44,084 nucleotides of DNA from positions 1-44,084 of the forward strand of contig JACXWG010000009.1 in NCBI GenBank assembly GCA_014764605.1. The letters are read 5' to 3'. Under the pieces are notes generated by a model. It was not told where the DNA came from, did not search any database, and saw nothing but the letters and a program-made list of their open reading frames with translations. This document shows positions 33,350-42,535 of this stretch, in pieces. Made by a program: the position numbers and the translations under genes. The stretch is from Quinella sp. 1Q5. GTDB lineage: Bacteria > Bacillota > Negativicutes > Selenomonadales > Selenomonadaceae. Positions within the stretch are counted from its first letter, which is position 1. Each line of letters starts with the position of its first letter.

Positions 33350-35432
33350 ACATTAGCTCCTTGTGCTTAGTCTTGTAGAAGTCCTCGAAAATATTTAGCA
33401 CCTCGTGCCGAATCTCATTGCCGTCGCCCTCGTGGAGAACTTCGATAAATCCCCAGCGGTCAAGCAATACCGACGCAATATGCCCAATCGTCTCAAGCGT
33501 GAACTCGTCAACGTCAAGCGGGGCAAGCAATACAATCGCCGTTCGGACAATTTCGCCGTCAGCCGGATACTTGAAGCCCTCGCCGAGCTGAAGTATCCCG
33601 AATGCTGGAGCCTTAACCGCCGCGCTCTTGCAGTGCAGTAAAATCATATGCTTGCCAATAATCAGCGTCGACCCCTTGTCCTCGCGCAAAAGGAGCGACT
33701 TTGAAATCTCTTTGCGACTAAGGTCATCATCGCCCGCCAATCGTCCTGCAAGCTCGCACGCCTCGTTAATGTCAGCAATCATATCGCGGACAAAAAAATA
33801 ATTCGTCATCAGAGACATAATCGCCCGCCCATAGGAATTCATCTTCGCTAAGCCTTCCAAAAACGGCGGACGCGGCTCAAGCTCCTCTGCACTACCTAGG
33901 AATTGTTTGTTCTGCCGAGCAAGTTCAGCGTTAATCTTTTTCCTGTCCTCTTCAATCAAAGCCGCACTCACGACTAAGACCGGTTTATCAGCGCGATGAA
34001 TCGGCACCGTCGAAATTATGAACTCGAAGTCCTTCGCCGCAATGTAATCGGAGTTAATGTCGAGTATCGGCACCTCGTCGACAATCTTTAGCGTCGGGAA
34101 ATTGGCACGAAGTCGGCTTGCCAACAATCGCGAAGTCCCCATACCCGTAGGACAAGCCACAACCACTCTATGCACCGCGTGTGAAAATTTTTCGCTGTCA
34201 GACAAAGCCGCGCCTAAGTGCATTGCGATATAAGCTATTTCCGAGTCGGGCAACGTCTCATCAACCTCCGCTTCCAACTCCACGACGCATTGACGAGTTA
34301 AAGTCATCAGTTCGGGGTAATGCGTTTGAATCTCGCCGAGCAACGGGTTGCGAATGTCCATATGCATTTTCAGTCGGCTCAGCGTCGGCGCAAGGTGATT
34401 GACCAGTCCCGCAAGCAAGCTCTGGTTCTTCTCAATGTCGCGTCCCGTAATCTTTGCCGCCCGTTTCATAATCTGCCGCGCCAACGTGACTAGGTGGAAA
34501 TTATCCATCATCGAAATCGTTCCCAGGCTCGCCGAACTGTATCGACTCCTCGCGCCGAGTATGTGCATTGTTATATAGCAAATTTCGCTGTCGGGTACGT
34601 CAATTGAAAACGTCTCCGCGATTTGCACTGCAAGCTTCGCCGCCGCTGTGAATTCTCGACTATCCCTAAGCCGCGAACAGTTATCCTCGTCAAGCTCAAC
34701 TGGCTCGTGATTCTTTATCCGCCGCACGACAAGCGACAAGTGCACAATCAGCCCGATAAGCGCGTTATCAGAAAGCTTGTAGCCTAAATCGTCTTCCGTC
34801 CTGCGAATCATCTGCTCAAGCCGCCGCCACTCGCCCGCCTCGATAAGCTCCAATAAAAACTTCGACACCTGCACAACTGGCTTATCAGGAAGATTATCTT
34901 GCATTAGGTTTAGTAACCGCTCTTCGCCGACGTGCTCATAAATATATCGGACAATCGCCCGCCGCAAGTCCCGTTCATCGCCGAGCAAACTCACACCCAA
35001 GCCCGGCTTGCGGAAAAGTTTTAAGCCCGCCTCTCTGAACCACGGCTCCAACTTGTCAAGGTCATTGCTTATCGTCGAATCCGTGACGTGTACCGCACTG
35101 CTTAGCACAAATAATTTAATCGGCTCGCGGCTTGATAACAGCTTGCCGATTATGATTGAACGTCGCTCGCTCGGTGTGTACTCTCGTTTATCTCCCGTCT
35201 GCAGTTGCTTTAGAAGGGCATAGCGTTTGAAATCGCTACCAGTTATCAGAAGACCCGCGCCCGATTTCTTTTCCAGTTGCAAGCCAACTTTGTGCAAAGC
35301 CTCTTCGACCTTAGGCAACTGCCGCGAAACCGTCTTTGCACTGACTGATAGCTTTGACGCAATATCCGCCGTCGTCTGGAAAGTTTTTTCTTGAAGGAGC
35401 AATCTCAAGATGTCACGTGTTCTTTGCTCCAT
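33348..35432 (-). CDS. PTS-controlled regulator (BglG/MtlR type, PRD-EIIB-EIIA)
   Basis: 694 residues. Order: helix-turn-helix (~1-60), second winged helix (~85-150), PRD1 (~185-290, with VHLSLVVRR and YITMHILGA histidines), PRD2 (~300-405, with YIAMHLGAA), an EIIB-like domain (~415-505, VACPTGMGTS with its Cys) and an EIIA domain (~545-690, with LLHCKSAAV). Such regulators switch on sugar PTS operons when phosphorylated by PTS proteins. No PTS permease or sugar enzyme lies beside it. It follows hypE by 17 bases on the same strand, so it seems co-transcribed with the hyp genes. The target is unknown. Confidence 0.9.
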   Translation of the reverse strand: MEQRTRDILRLLLQEKTFQTTADIASKLSVSAKTVSRQLPKVEEALHKVGLQLEKKSGAGLLITGSDFKRYALLKQLQTGDKREYTPSERRSIIIGKLLSSREPIKLFVLSSAVHVTDSTISNDLDKLEPWFREAGLKLFRKPGLGVSLLGDERDLRRAIVRYIYEHVGEERLLNLMQDNLPDKPVVQVSKFLLELIEAGEWRRLEQMIRRTEDDLGYKLSDNALIGLIVHLSLVVRRIKNHEPVELDEDNCSRLRDSREFTAAAKLAVQIAETFSIDVPDSEICYITMHILGARSRYSSASLGTISMMDNFHLVTLARQIMKRAAKITGRDIEKNQSLLAGLVNHLAPTLSRLKMHMDIRNPLLGEIQTHYPELMTLTRQCVVELEAEVDETLPDSEIAYIAMHLGAALSDSEKFSHAVHRVVVACPTGMGTSRLLASRLRANFPTLKIVDEVPILDINSDYIAAKDFEFIISTVPIHRADKPVLVVSAALIEEDRKKINAELARQNKQFLGSAEELEPRPPFLEGLAKMNSYGRAIMSLMTNYFFVRDMIADINEACELAGRLAGDDDLSRKEISKSLLLREDKGSTLIIGKHMILLHCKSAAVKAPAFGILQLGEGFKYPADGEIVRTAIVLLAPLDVDEFTLETIGHIASVLLDRWGFIEVLHEGDGNEIRHEVLNIFEDFYKTKHKELM

Positions 35433-35449
35433 AATTAAGCCTCCTCAAC

Positions 35450-36445
35450 CTAGCAAATGCGCGGAACCAATTCACCCGCCGGCATGTCGACAATCCTAAC
35501 ACTGCCCAAAGGAGTCCGCAAACCAACTTTGCCCGCCGCATTGCTGACAACTTCACCAATCAACGCCGCGTTCTTACCGTAAATGTTTTTCCGCATGACC
35601 GACAAAATTTTATCCGCCGACCCCGCCGGCACGATAGCTATAATCTTGCCCTCGTTAGCAAGTTCCAAAGCGTCAAAGCCCAAAATATCGCAAACGCCGC
35701 GAACCTCTTCGCGCACAGGAATTTTTTCTTCGTCAAGCAATATCCCGACGTTCGCCGCCTGAGCTATCTCATTCAGCACAGCCGCAATCCCGCCCCGCGT
35801 CGCGTCCCGAAGCATGGCAATCCTTGGTTCAGCCGCCAACATCTCTTGAATCATCTTATTTAGCGGCGCACAATCAGATTGAACACCTTCTGGCAGTTCC
35901 AAGCCGTGACGCCCCGCCAAAATCGTCGTCGCATGGTCGCCAATCGTCCCAGAAATCAAAACCTTCATGCCTGCGCGAACATTGCTAGCCGATATGTCAA
36001 CGCCGTCAATCAGTTCGCCAATCCCAGCCGTGTTGATGAAGATTCCGTCCGCTTGCCCGCGCCCAACAACTTTTGTATCGCCCGTGACGATTTTAACTCC
36101 AGCCTCACGAGCCGCCGCCGCTATCGATTGAACAATGCGCTTAAGGTCGTCGAAGTCAAAGCCCTCCTCCAGAATCACGCCCACGGAAATATATTTCGGA
36201 ACCGCGCCCGTGACCGCCAAATCATTCACCGTGCCGCATATCGATAGCTTGCCAATGTCCCCGCCACGAAAAAAAATTGGACGCACAACATAACTATCCG
36301 TCGTCATTGCTAAGCGTCCAATCTTCGCGCCGTCGTGAAGCTCGTTTAAAATCTCGTTGTCGAAGGCGGGCAAGATTACTTCCTGCAAAAGCTGTGCACT
36401 TAACTTACCGCCTGCGCCATGCGCCATTAAAATTTTTCTCACCAT
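35450..36445 (-). CDS. hypE: Hydrogenase maturation protein HypE
   Basis: 331 residues from the ATG at 36445 (MVRKILMAHGAGGK, the usual HypE opening), 7 bases inside the end of hypD. PurM-like ATP-binding domains include GDTKVVGRG and RDATRGGIAAVLNEIA. The final residues PRIC give the essential C-terminal Cys, which receives a carbamoyl from HypF and becomes the thiocyanate that supplies CN ligands to the active-site iron. It works with HypD, encoded directly upstream. HypA, B, C and F are not in the window. Confidence 0.96.
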   Translation of the reverse strand: MVRKILMAHGAGGKLSAQLLQEVILPAFDNEILNELHDGAKIGRLAMTTDSYVVRPIFFRGGDIGKLSICGTVNDLAVTGAVPKYISVGVILEEGFDFDDLKRIVQSIAAAAREAGVKIVTGDTKVVGRGQADGIFINTAGIGELIDGVDISASNVRAGMKVLISGTIGDHATTILAGRHGLELPEGVQSDCAPLNKMIQEMLAAEPRIAMLRDATRGGIAAVLNEIAQAANVGILLDEEKIPVREEVRGVCDILGFDALELANEGKIIAIVPAGSADKILSVMRKNIYGKNAALIGEVVSNAAGKVGLRTPLGSVRIVDMPAGELVPRIC

Positions 36446-37515
36446 GTAAAGTTGTTTCCTCCGTATTTGAACCACGCCGCGCAAACTCCCTCGACTGACA
36501 CCATACAAGGTCCAATGGCGTGAAGCGGTTGACATGCCTTACCGAATAGCGGACATTCCGTCGGCTTGACCAGCCCGCGTAAAACTTCGCCACAACGACA
36601 CGCCGTCTTTTTCTTCGTTCGTTCAATCGCGACTGGCTCAACGCGTTCAATGTCAAACGCTACAAACTCATCACGCATCCTAAGCCCCGACGCAGGAATC
36701 ATTCCCATGCCGCGCCATTCCACGTCCGCGACCTCGTAGACCTGCGCAAGGATTTTTTTCGCCGCGACGTTGCCTTCAGCCTTAACTACACTGCGATAAT
36801 CGTTCGTGACCTCGGCTCGCCCGCTGTCAATCTGTTCAAGCAAACTCTTCAACGCAATTAAAATCTCTTCCGCCTCGAAGCCGCCGACCGCACCCGGTAT
36901 CTTGAACTCCACCGATAAGAATTTGAACGCGTCCGAACCAATGACAACTGCCACGTGCCCCGGCAATAAAAAACCGTCGACCTTAACCGACGTGTCCTTC
37001 AATAAAAACCTAAGCGCGGGCGGCACCAGCTTTTGAGCCGATAGCATGAACAAGTTCTTTATCCCGTGAGCCTTCGCCGCCAAAACTGTTGCCGCCGCTG
37101 TCGGGGCTGTCGTCTCGAACCCTACCGCCAAAAAGATTATCTTCCTGTCTGGATTCTCTCTGGCAAGCTTTACGCAATCGAGCGGCGAATACACAATCCG
37201 AACGTCGCCGCCCGCCGATTGAGCCTCCGCCAAACTCGACCGCGAACCCGGAACCTTTAGCATATCCCCGAACGTCGCAACGATGAAACCTTCCCGCGTG
37301 TACTCTATCGCCTTGTCAATGTAATCGTCATTCGTCACGCAAACGGGGCAACCCGGTCCCGATACAAGCTCCACATTCTCCGGCAAAACCTGACGTATCC
37401 CTGAACGAAATATCGCTACCGTGTGTGTCCCGCATACTTCCATTAACCGAAACTTCTTCTTGCTTTTTGCCAGCCGCGCAATCTCTTTTACAAGCTCAAC
37501 ATTACCGTTTCTCAT
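36439..37515 (-). CDS. hypD: Hydrogenase maturation protein HypD
   Basis: 358 residues. Signature segments: MEVCGTHT (~25-32), SGPGCPVCVT (~52-61), GFETTAPTAA (~135-144) and a C-terminal cysteine cluster (CRCGEVLRG, CPLFGKAC) that binds the [4Fe-4S] cluster. HypD assembles the Fe(CN)2CO unit with HypC and HypE. Its start overlaps the HNH gene stop (ATGA, 37512-37515). It presumably serves the hydrogenase at 2538-6239. Confidence 0.96.
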   Translation of the reverse strand: MRNGNVELVKEIARLAKSKKKFRLMEVCGTHTVAIFRSGIRQVLPENVELVSGPGCPVCVTNDDYIDKAIEYTREGFIVATFGDMLKVPGSRSSLAEAQSAGGDVRIVYSPLDCVKLARENPDRKIIFLAVGFETTAPTAAATVLAAKAHGIKNLFMLSAQKLVPPALRFLLKDTSVKVDGFLLPGHVAVVIGSDAFKFLSVEFKIPGAVGGFEAEEILIALKSLLEQIDSGRAEVTNDYRSVVKAEGNVAAKKILAQVYEVADVEWRGMGMIPASGLRMRDEFVAFDIERVEPVAIERTKKKTACRCGEVLRGLVKPTECPLFGKACQPLHAIGPCMVSVEGVCAAWFKYGGNNFTW

Positions 37516-37817
37516 TTCTTTTTTCTTCTCAAGATTTCTGCCGTTCCTGTCACAATGGCTTTCACTGCACGTTTCCCATTCGCCTTCAACAAATCCGTTC
37601 CCGTTTCCTTTAAACCAATTCTCGCTTGCTTTGACCTATTGCAATGTTTACACAAGCACTGCAAATTCCACAAACTATCCGAACCCTTATGCTTCTGCGG
37701 AATAATGTGGTCAATGTCGACATCAGCCTTCCGAATCTTTTTCCCGCATTTAGCGCAAGTGTACCAACCATGATCCGACTTGTTGTTCTGAAACCAAGTA
37801 TCTCTGTAGATTCCCAT
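37512..37817 (-). CDS. Small HNH endonuclease-like protein
   Basis: 101 residues. HNH layout is complete: a CAKCGKK zinc pair (~21-27), VDIDHIIPQ with the catalytic Asp-His (~33-41), SLWNLQCLCKHCNRSK (~48-63) with the Asn and second zinc pair. The C-terminus is basic. It is free-standing and is not part of an intron or restriction gene. The ATG follows AAGGTGATAAC. It overlaps hypD by ATGA and thus is translated with the nickel-maturation genes, an odd place for a nuclease. Confidence 0.88.
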   Translation of the reverse strand: MGIYRDTWFQNNKSDHGWYTCAKCGKKIRKADVDIDHIIPQKHKGSDSLWNLQCLCKHCNRSKQARIGLKETGTDLLKANGKRAVKAIVTGTAEILRRKKK

Positions 37818-37950
37818 GTTATCACCTTCATCTTCCTTGGGAGGGAGGGTCTGGCTAGCCTAACCAACCACCCCGCAACCCCGAAAGGGTGGTTCGCCGC
37901 GAATGACGAAAATTCCTGCTTGACAAGCAAAAATTTTTTAAAAAATTTTT
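37818..37950. repeat. Inverted-repeat-rich gap between larC and the HNH gene
   Basis: Contains AACCACCC / GGGTGGTT arms around 37862-37893 with an inner CC-GAAA-GG, a GGTctGGC / GCCtaACC palindrome centred on GGCTAGCC (~37849-37866), and GCTTGACAAGC before an A/T-only tract near 37929-37950. It is unlike the short junctions elsewhere in this run and may be an interspersed element. No convincing gene. Confidence 0.35.
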
Positions 37951-39189
37951 TTATCCGAGCCGAGCCTCCTGCTTAGTCAATGCCTCCTGCCAAACTGCTT
38001 TGAGAGGCACCGAATTTTTCTCGGCTAAGCGGCGGCAGTCCTCGTATTCCGGCGTTATCGAAACTATCTTGCCGTCATACGCGCTCACTTTGCATTGAAC
38101 TTCGCCAAAGCTCGTCTCAACCTTTGCCATCTTCCGGACAGCCTCCACGCGCCGAGCAATCTCAATCACTCGCAAACCAATCGTTGTCGTCTCCTCGAAA
38201 ATTATCTTTATGCAAAGTTCCTTGTGCTCCGCGTCGACCAATACGCTAAGCATCTGCGCGGGACGATTCTTTTTCATGTAAATGGGCGTCGTCCACACGT
38301 CCAAAGCCCCCGCCTTGAATAGCCGCTCATAAAGCCAGCCATATATTTGCGGATTCATGTCGTCGATATTCGCCTCAAGCTTTAACAAGTGACGTTCGCC
38401 GCGCCCGCCGAATTCCCCAAGATAAATCCTCAAGACGTTCGGAATATCCAAATCCCATGTGCCAGCCCCGTATCCAATCTTCTCTGACGAAAAATCTTCG
38501 GGCAAATCCCTACTGTACTCGGCAAGCGCATTGACTATCGCCGCCCCAGTAGGCGTGGTAAGTTCCTTTTCTGCGCCAAAATGATACGTCTTGAAGCCTT
38601 GCAGAAGTTCAGCCGTCGCGGGCGCGGGTATCTGCATAAGACCATGAGCACACTTTACAAAGCCAGAGCCGGTATTGATTCTCGAAACAAAAATCTTTTC
38701 CACGTCCAGATAATCAAGACAAATCGCACAGCCGACAATGTCAACGATAGAATCAACCGCGCCGACCTCATGGAAGGTCACCTCGTCGGCGGGGCGTTGA
38801 TGAACCTTGCCTTCCGCCTTTGCAATCATAGAGAAAATCGCCAGCGCACGAGTCTTAACCGCCGCATTCAACGCCGAACCGTCGATAATCTTCTTTATGT
38901 CGCCGAACGTGCGATGACTGTGATTAATCGCGTGCTCGTGGCGGTGCAAGTGTCTTATGTTCGGGCGGTCAATTTCTGAATCAAAGCCCCTCGGCAGTTT
39001 GACATTGACATAAGCCGCGCCGATTCCGTTCTTGCTAACGTCCGCAATCTCAAGTTCAAACTCCTGCGGCAAGTTCAGCTTGTCGAGTTCAGCCCGCAAA
39101 TATTTTTCGGGCACGCCGAGTTGAAGACACGCCCCTAAGAACATATTGCCGCTAATGCCCGACGCGCAGTCCAGATATATTGCCTTCAA
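37951..39189 (-). CDS. larC: LarC, nickel-pincer cofactor synthesis protein
   Basis: 412 residues from a TTG start with AGGAGG 7 bases upstream. It opens YLDCASGISGNMFLGA, the LarC signature; a His-rich stretch (HLHRHEHAINHSH, ~80-92) and TFHEVGAVDSIVDIVG follow. LarC inserts nickel into the thiolated pyridinium to complete the nickel-pincer nucleotide used by lactate racemase and related LarA enzymes. In lactobacilli larC is split by a frameshift; here it is one continuous frame. larA, larB and larE are not in the window. It lies 12 bases after tyrA. Confidence 0.93.
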   Translation of the reverse strand: MKAIYLDCASGISGNMFLGACLQLGVPEKYLRAELDKLNLPQEFELEIADVSKNGIGAAYVNVKLPRGFDSEIDRPNIRHLHRHEHAINHSHRTFGDIKKIIDGSALNAAVKTRALAIFSMIAKAEGKVHQRPADEVTFHEVGAVDSIVDIVGCAICLDYLDVEKIFVSRINTGSGFVKCAHGLMQIPAPATAELLQGFKTYHFGAEKELTTPTGAAIVNALAEYSRDLPEDFSSEKIGYGAGTWDLDIPNVLRIYLGEFGGRGERHLLKLEANIDDMNPQIYGWLYERLFKAGALDVWTTPIYMKKNRPAQMLSVLVDAEHKELCIKIIFEETTTIGLRVIEIARRVEAVRKMAKVETSFGEVQCKVSAYDGKIVSITPEYEDCRRLAEKNSVPLKAVWQEALTKQEARLG

Positions 39190-39201
39190 TAAAAGCCCTC
39201 C

Positions 39202-40077
39202 TCAGTTCGGGTCGAAAGTAATCGTCTCAAGAATTTTATCGCGGCGAGCCTTCGACTTAGCAAAGTAATCGTGAATGGCTTGTCGGTCGTGACGCTCAAT
39301 CGCCGTAATGACATTGCCTAAGATGTCCTGAAGGTCGCGTAGATGATTGACGATTGCGTCGCCGTTCGTCATGCAAATATCAGCCCACATATCGGCGTTT
39401 GAACTGGCAATGCGAGTCGTGTCCTTGAAACCGCCGCCGACGAGTTTTAGGCAAGAGTCAAGGTCGTTGCCCGCGTCGTTTAGAAGAGTGACTAGAGCCG
39501 CCGCCGTCAAATGTGGCACGTGACTAATAATCGAGGCGCAACGGTCGTGCTTAGCAATGTCAATCTCCAAGAAGTTGGCTTCAGTGAGTTTCAGAACGCT
39601 CATCAACTTAGCTTTAGCCTCAGGCGGTGCGCCCGTGCCCTCAGCTATGACATAAGCCTTGCCCTTGAACAGATTTTTATCCGCCACTTCGACGCCGGAT
39701 TTTTCCTTGCCGGTCATGGGATGCCCTGCGATATAAAAAATATCGTGCGGCAGAATCTTTTGGAGTTCCTGCCAGATGAATTGCTTTGTACTGCCCGCGT
39801 CCGTCAAGATTGCTCCAGACTTTAGGAACGGCAGAATCTTTTTGACCATGGGAACGATTTGCAGGACGGGCGGACTTAAAAAGATGATGTCAGCGTCCTC
39901 GACGACTTCTTGCAGGTTTGATGTCGCTAAATCGACTGCGCCGAGTTCCATTGCCCGCCGCATTGATTTTTCCGTTCGACAAAGCCCCGTTATATAAACG
40001 CCGTCGCCGAGTTTGTCTTTCAAGCACAAGCCGAGCGAGCCGCCGATTAACCCCACGCCGATTATCGCAATCTTCAT
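39202..40077 (-). CDS. tyrA: Prephenate dehydrogenase
   Basis: 291 residues from the ATG at 40077 ([16 protein letters not shown], the Rossmann NAD(P) loop). Further landmarks: DAGSTK (~105), GHPMTGKEKSGVE (~127-139) and HDRCASIISHVPH (~188-200) with the conserved catalytic and substrate histidines. It converts prephenate to 4-hydroxyphenylpyruvate for tyrosine. No ACT domain is attached. Its start overlaps the aroF stop by ATGA (40074-40077), and larC follows 12 bases downstream. Confidence 0.94.
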   Translation of the reverse strand: MKIAIIGVGLIGGSLGLCLKDKLGDGVYITGLCRTEKSMRRAMELGAVDLATSNLQEVVEDADIIFLSPPVLQIVPMVKKILPFLKSGAILTDAGSTKQFIWQELQKILPHDIFYIAGHPMTGKEKSGVEVADKNLFKGKAYVIAEGTGAPPEAKAKLMSVLKLTEANFLEIDIAKHDRCASIISHVPHLTAAALVTLLNDAGNDLDSCLKLVGGGFKDTTRIASSNADMWADICMTNGDAIVNHLRDLQDILGNVITAIERHDRQAIHDYFAKSKARRDKILETITFDPN

Positions 40078-41087
40078 AGCGAACGCCCCATAACTTTTGC
40101 AATGCCGCCGAGACTCGACATTAAATCTTTGAAGGCTTCGGGCGTCAACGATTGGTCGCCGTCCGAAAGTGCCTTCTCCGGATTGGGATGCACTTCGATT
40201 ATCAAACCGTCGGCTCCAGCGGCGATTGCGGCTCGTGCCATTGGCGCAACCATTTTCCAACGTCCAGTGCCGTGCGACGGGTCTACGATAATTGGCAGAT
40301 GACTAAGCTCCTTGACCGCCGCCACCGCTGATAAGTCCAAAGTATTGCGAGTGAACGTCTCGTAAGTCCTAATGCCGCGTTCGCAGAAGATAACCTGTTC
40401 ATTGCCGCCGCTCATGATGTATTCCGCCGCGTTTAGCCACTCCGAAATTGTCGCCGAGAGTCCGCGCTTTAGCATGACGGGCTTTGAACACTTGCCGAGG
40501 GCTTTAAGCATTTGGAAGTTCTGCATATTCCTTGCGCCGACTTGCAATATATCCGCGTACTTGCAGAAAAGGTCTATGTCGTCTTTGTCAACAATCTCCG
40601 TAACGACCCGCAGATTAAATTCATCGGCAACCTTGCGTAGGAGGTTCAAACCCTCTTCGCCGAGCCCTTGGAAATCGTAAGGCGACGTTCTCGGCTTGAA
40701 GGCTCCGCCGCGTAAAAATTTTGCCCCGCAAGCTTTGACTGCAGAAGCCGCCTCGCGCAGTTGCTCCAGACTTTCAACCGCACAAGGTCCAGCCATGACG
40801 ACGACTTCATCTCCGCCAATCTTCACGCCGCCCGCGTCGATTATAGTATCTTCGGGGTGAAAGTCGCGGCTGACGAGTTTATATTTCTCGGTTATGCGAA
40901 CGGTCTTTTCTACGCCCGCCATCATCTGCAGTTCGAGATTGGCAATAGTCTTCTTGTCGCCGATAACGCCAACGATTGTCACTTCCTCGCCTTTGGAAAG
41001 ATGCGTTCGCAATCCCGACGCCTCAATTTTTTTGACGACCGCCGCTAAGTTCTCTTGAGTGGCTCCGCGTTTCATCACTACTATCAT
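40074..41087 (-). CDS. aroF: 3-deoxy-7-phosphoheptulonate synthase (AroF/AroA-beta type)
   Basis: 337 residues. A ferredoxin-like regulatory domain covers ~1-70, as in the Thermotoga-type enzyme that is inhibited by Tyr/Phe. The TIM barrel shows AGPCAVES (~98-105), [11 protein letters not shown] (~126-136), KRGLSAT (~202-208) and DPSHGTGRW (~270-278), with metal and PEP ligands. It performs the first step of the shikimate pathway. The ATG has AAGGAG about 10 bases upstream. First gene of a run ending at 33348; promoter at 41146-41174. Confidence 0.96.
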   Translation of the reverse strand: MIVVMKRGATQENLAAVVKKIEASGLRTHLSKGEEVTIVGVIGDKKTIANLELQMMAGVEKTVRITEKYKLVSRDFHPEDTIIDAGGVKIGGDEVVVMAGPCAVESLEQLREAASAVKACGAKFLRGGAFKPRTSPYDFQGLGEEGLNLLRKVADEFNLRVVTEIVDKDDIDLFCKYADILQVGARNMQNFQMLKALGKCSKPVMLKRGLSATISEWLNAAEYIMSGGNEQVIFCERGIRTYETFTRNTLDLSAVAAVKELSHLPIIVDPSHGTGRWKMVAPMARAAIAAGADGLIIEVHPNPEKALSDGDQSLTPEAFKDLMSSLGGIAKVMGRSL

Positions 41088-41145
41088 AAAAAATTCTCTC
41101 CTTAAATCTCTTTGTCCGAGAAGAATCTTCCCGCGTTGCTAAGGA

Positions 41146-41174
41146 ATTCTAATATGTTTTTCTTTGAAACGCAA
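41146..41174 (-). promoter_or_regulatory. Predicted promoter of aroF
   Basis: Minus strand TTGCGT, 17-base spacer, TAGAAT. The ~50-base leader shows no T-box or attenuator peptide. Confidence 0.5.
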
Positions 41175-41243
41175 ATTTATTTCGGACTTTTAATCAGTTC
41201 AAATCACAGTCAAAGATTTGTTCTACTTAAAGAAAGTGCGAAA

Positions 41244-41275
41244 TAAAAAAGACGACACTATATTTAATGCCGTCT
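41244..41275 (-). terminator. Terminator of the alcohol dehydrogenase gene
   Basis: Minus strand AGACGGCA / TGTCGTCT stem (one wobble), 10-base loop, then TTTTTTATTT. Confidence 0.8.
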
Positions 41276-41295
41276 GAATTGAAGTTCGTATGATA

Positions 41296-42447
41296 TTAAA
41301 GGATTGAACGATAAATCTCTGCAATCTCTTCTTTGGTAACGTCGCGGGGGTTGCCAGGCGTGCAAGCGTCCGCCAGAGCCGATGCCGCTAAAAAGTCAAT
41401 GTCTTCCGCCTTAACGCCGAGTTCGGATAGTTTGGTCGGTATACCAACGTCCGTACTGAGTTTGGCAACAGCGTCGATTGCGGCGGCGCGGTACTCTTCT
41501 TGCGTCATGCTGTCGACGCCTTCAACGCCCATAGCACGAGCGATTTCGCGATAACGTTCACCGGTAGCGGGTGCATTGAACTTGAGGACGGGAGCCAGCA
41601 GGATTGCACAAGCGGTGCCGTGCGGAATGTCATAAACTGCGCTGAGCGGATGCGCCATAGAGTGGTCGATACCCAAACCGACGTTTGAAAAGCCCATGCC
41701 CGCGATATACTGACCGAGTGCCATAGCCTCACGCCCTGCGGGGTCGCCCTTGACGGAGCGGCGCAAGTTCTTTGAAATAATCTCGATGGCTTTAAGGTGC
41801 ACCATGTCAGTCAGTTCCCAGGCGGCTTTAGTGATATAGCCTTCTATAGCGTGAACAAGTGCATCCATACCAGTAGCGGCGCAGAGTTTCGGCGGCATTG
41901 ACGCGCACATTTCCGAATCGACGACGGCAACAACTGGAATGTCCTTCGGGTCGACGCAGACGAACTTGCGGTTCTTCTCAACGTCGGTTATGACGTAGTT
42001 AATTGTAACCTCGGCTGCCGTGCCCGATGTCGTGGAGACGGCGATTATCGGCAAGCACTTGTTCTTAGTCGGGGCGACGCCTTCTAGACTGCGAACGTCC
42101 GCGAATTCGGGATTGGTCATGATGATTGCAATCGCCTTGCTGGTGTCGATAGCCGAGCCGCCGCCGACCGCAACGATAATATCCGCGCCGCACTTCTTGC
42201 AGAACGCAACGCCCGTTTGCACGTTTTCAATCGTCGGGTTCGCCTTGATGTTGTCGTAAATCTCGAAATCGATTCCTTCCGCCGCTAAAAGTTCCGTAAC
42301 CTTAGTCGCGACTTTGAACTTGAGCAGGTCTTTGTCCGTGACGAGCATAACCTTTTTGCAAGCGCGGCTTCTAATCTCTGCGGGGATTTCTTTTATCGCG
42401 CCCGGTCCGAAGTAAGATGTCTCGTTCAAAATAATTCTGTTAGCCAT
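41296..42447 (-). CDS. fucO: Iron-dependent alcohol dehydrogenase, FucO-like
   Basis: 383 residues, closely matching E. coli FucO from the first residues (MANRIILNET). NAD motif GGGSAID (~residues 97-103); iron ligands in TGMDALVHAIEGY (Asp and His), DHSMAHPLS and IPHG. FucO reduces lactaldehyde to 1,2-propanediol and accepts other small aldehydes and diols. No fucose or rhamnose genes are beside it, so the in vivo substrate is open. The ATG follows GGAGGTATGATTC. Monocistronic; extended -10 promoter shared as a divergent pair at 42475. Confidence 0.92.
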   Translation of the reverse strand: MANRIILNETSYFGPGAIKEIPAEIRSRACKKVMLVTDKDLLKFKVATKVTELLAAEGIDFEIYDNIKANPTIENVQTGVAFCKKCGADIIVAVGGGSAIDTSKAIAIIMTNPEFADVRSLEGVAPTKNKCLPIIAVSTTSGTAAEVTINYVITDVEKNRKFVCVDPKDIPVVAVVDSEMCASMPPKLCAATGMDALVHAIEGYITKAAWELTDMVHLKAIEIISKNLRRSVKGDPAGREAMALGQYIAGMGFSNVGLGIDHSMAHPLSAVYDIPHGTACAILLAPVLKFNAPATGERYREIARAMGVEGVDSMTQEEYRAAAIDAVAKLSTDVGIPTKLSELGVKAEDIDFLAASALADACTPGNPRDVTKEEIAEIYRSIL

Positions 42448-42474
42448 GAATCATACCTCCATTCTTTTGCCCGC

Positions 42475-42507
42475 ATTATAGCACAGCCGCTTTGCTTGTG
42501 CTACAAT
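42475..42507. promoter_or_regulatory. Divergent promoters embedded in an inverted repeat
   Basis: Minus strand TGC-TATAAT (42475-42483) serves fucO; plus strand TGC-TACAAT (42499-42507) serves the next gene. The arms TAGCACA (42479-42485) and TGTGCTA (42497-42503) form an inverted repeat with an 11-base centre, covering both -10 boxes. Confidence 0.6.
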
Positions 42508-42535
42508 GCCGCTTAAAAAGTGAGGAGGCTTGAAC

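Noticed and set aside
37610-37930. Minus-strand frame overlapping the HNH gene (starting near 37930)
   Set aside because: It covers the HNH coding region in another frame and the repeat-rich gap; composition and lack of a ribosome binding site suggest a shadow.
41088-41145. T-box or attenuator leader for aroF
   Set aside because: No T-box core, leader peptide or terminator/antiterminator pair can be seen in the short leader.
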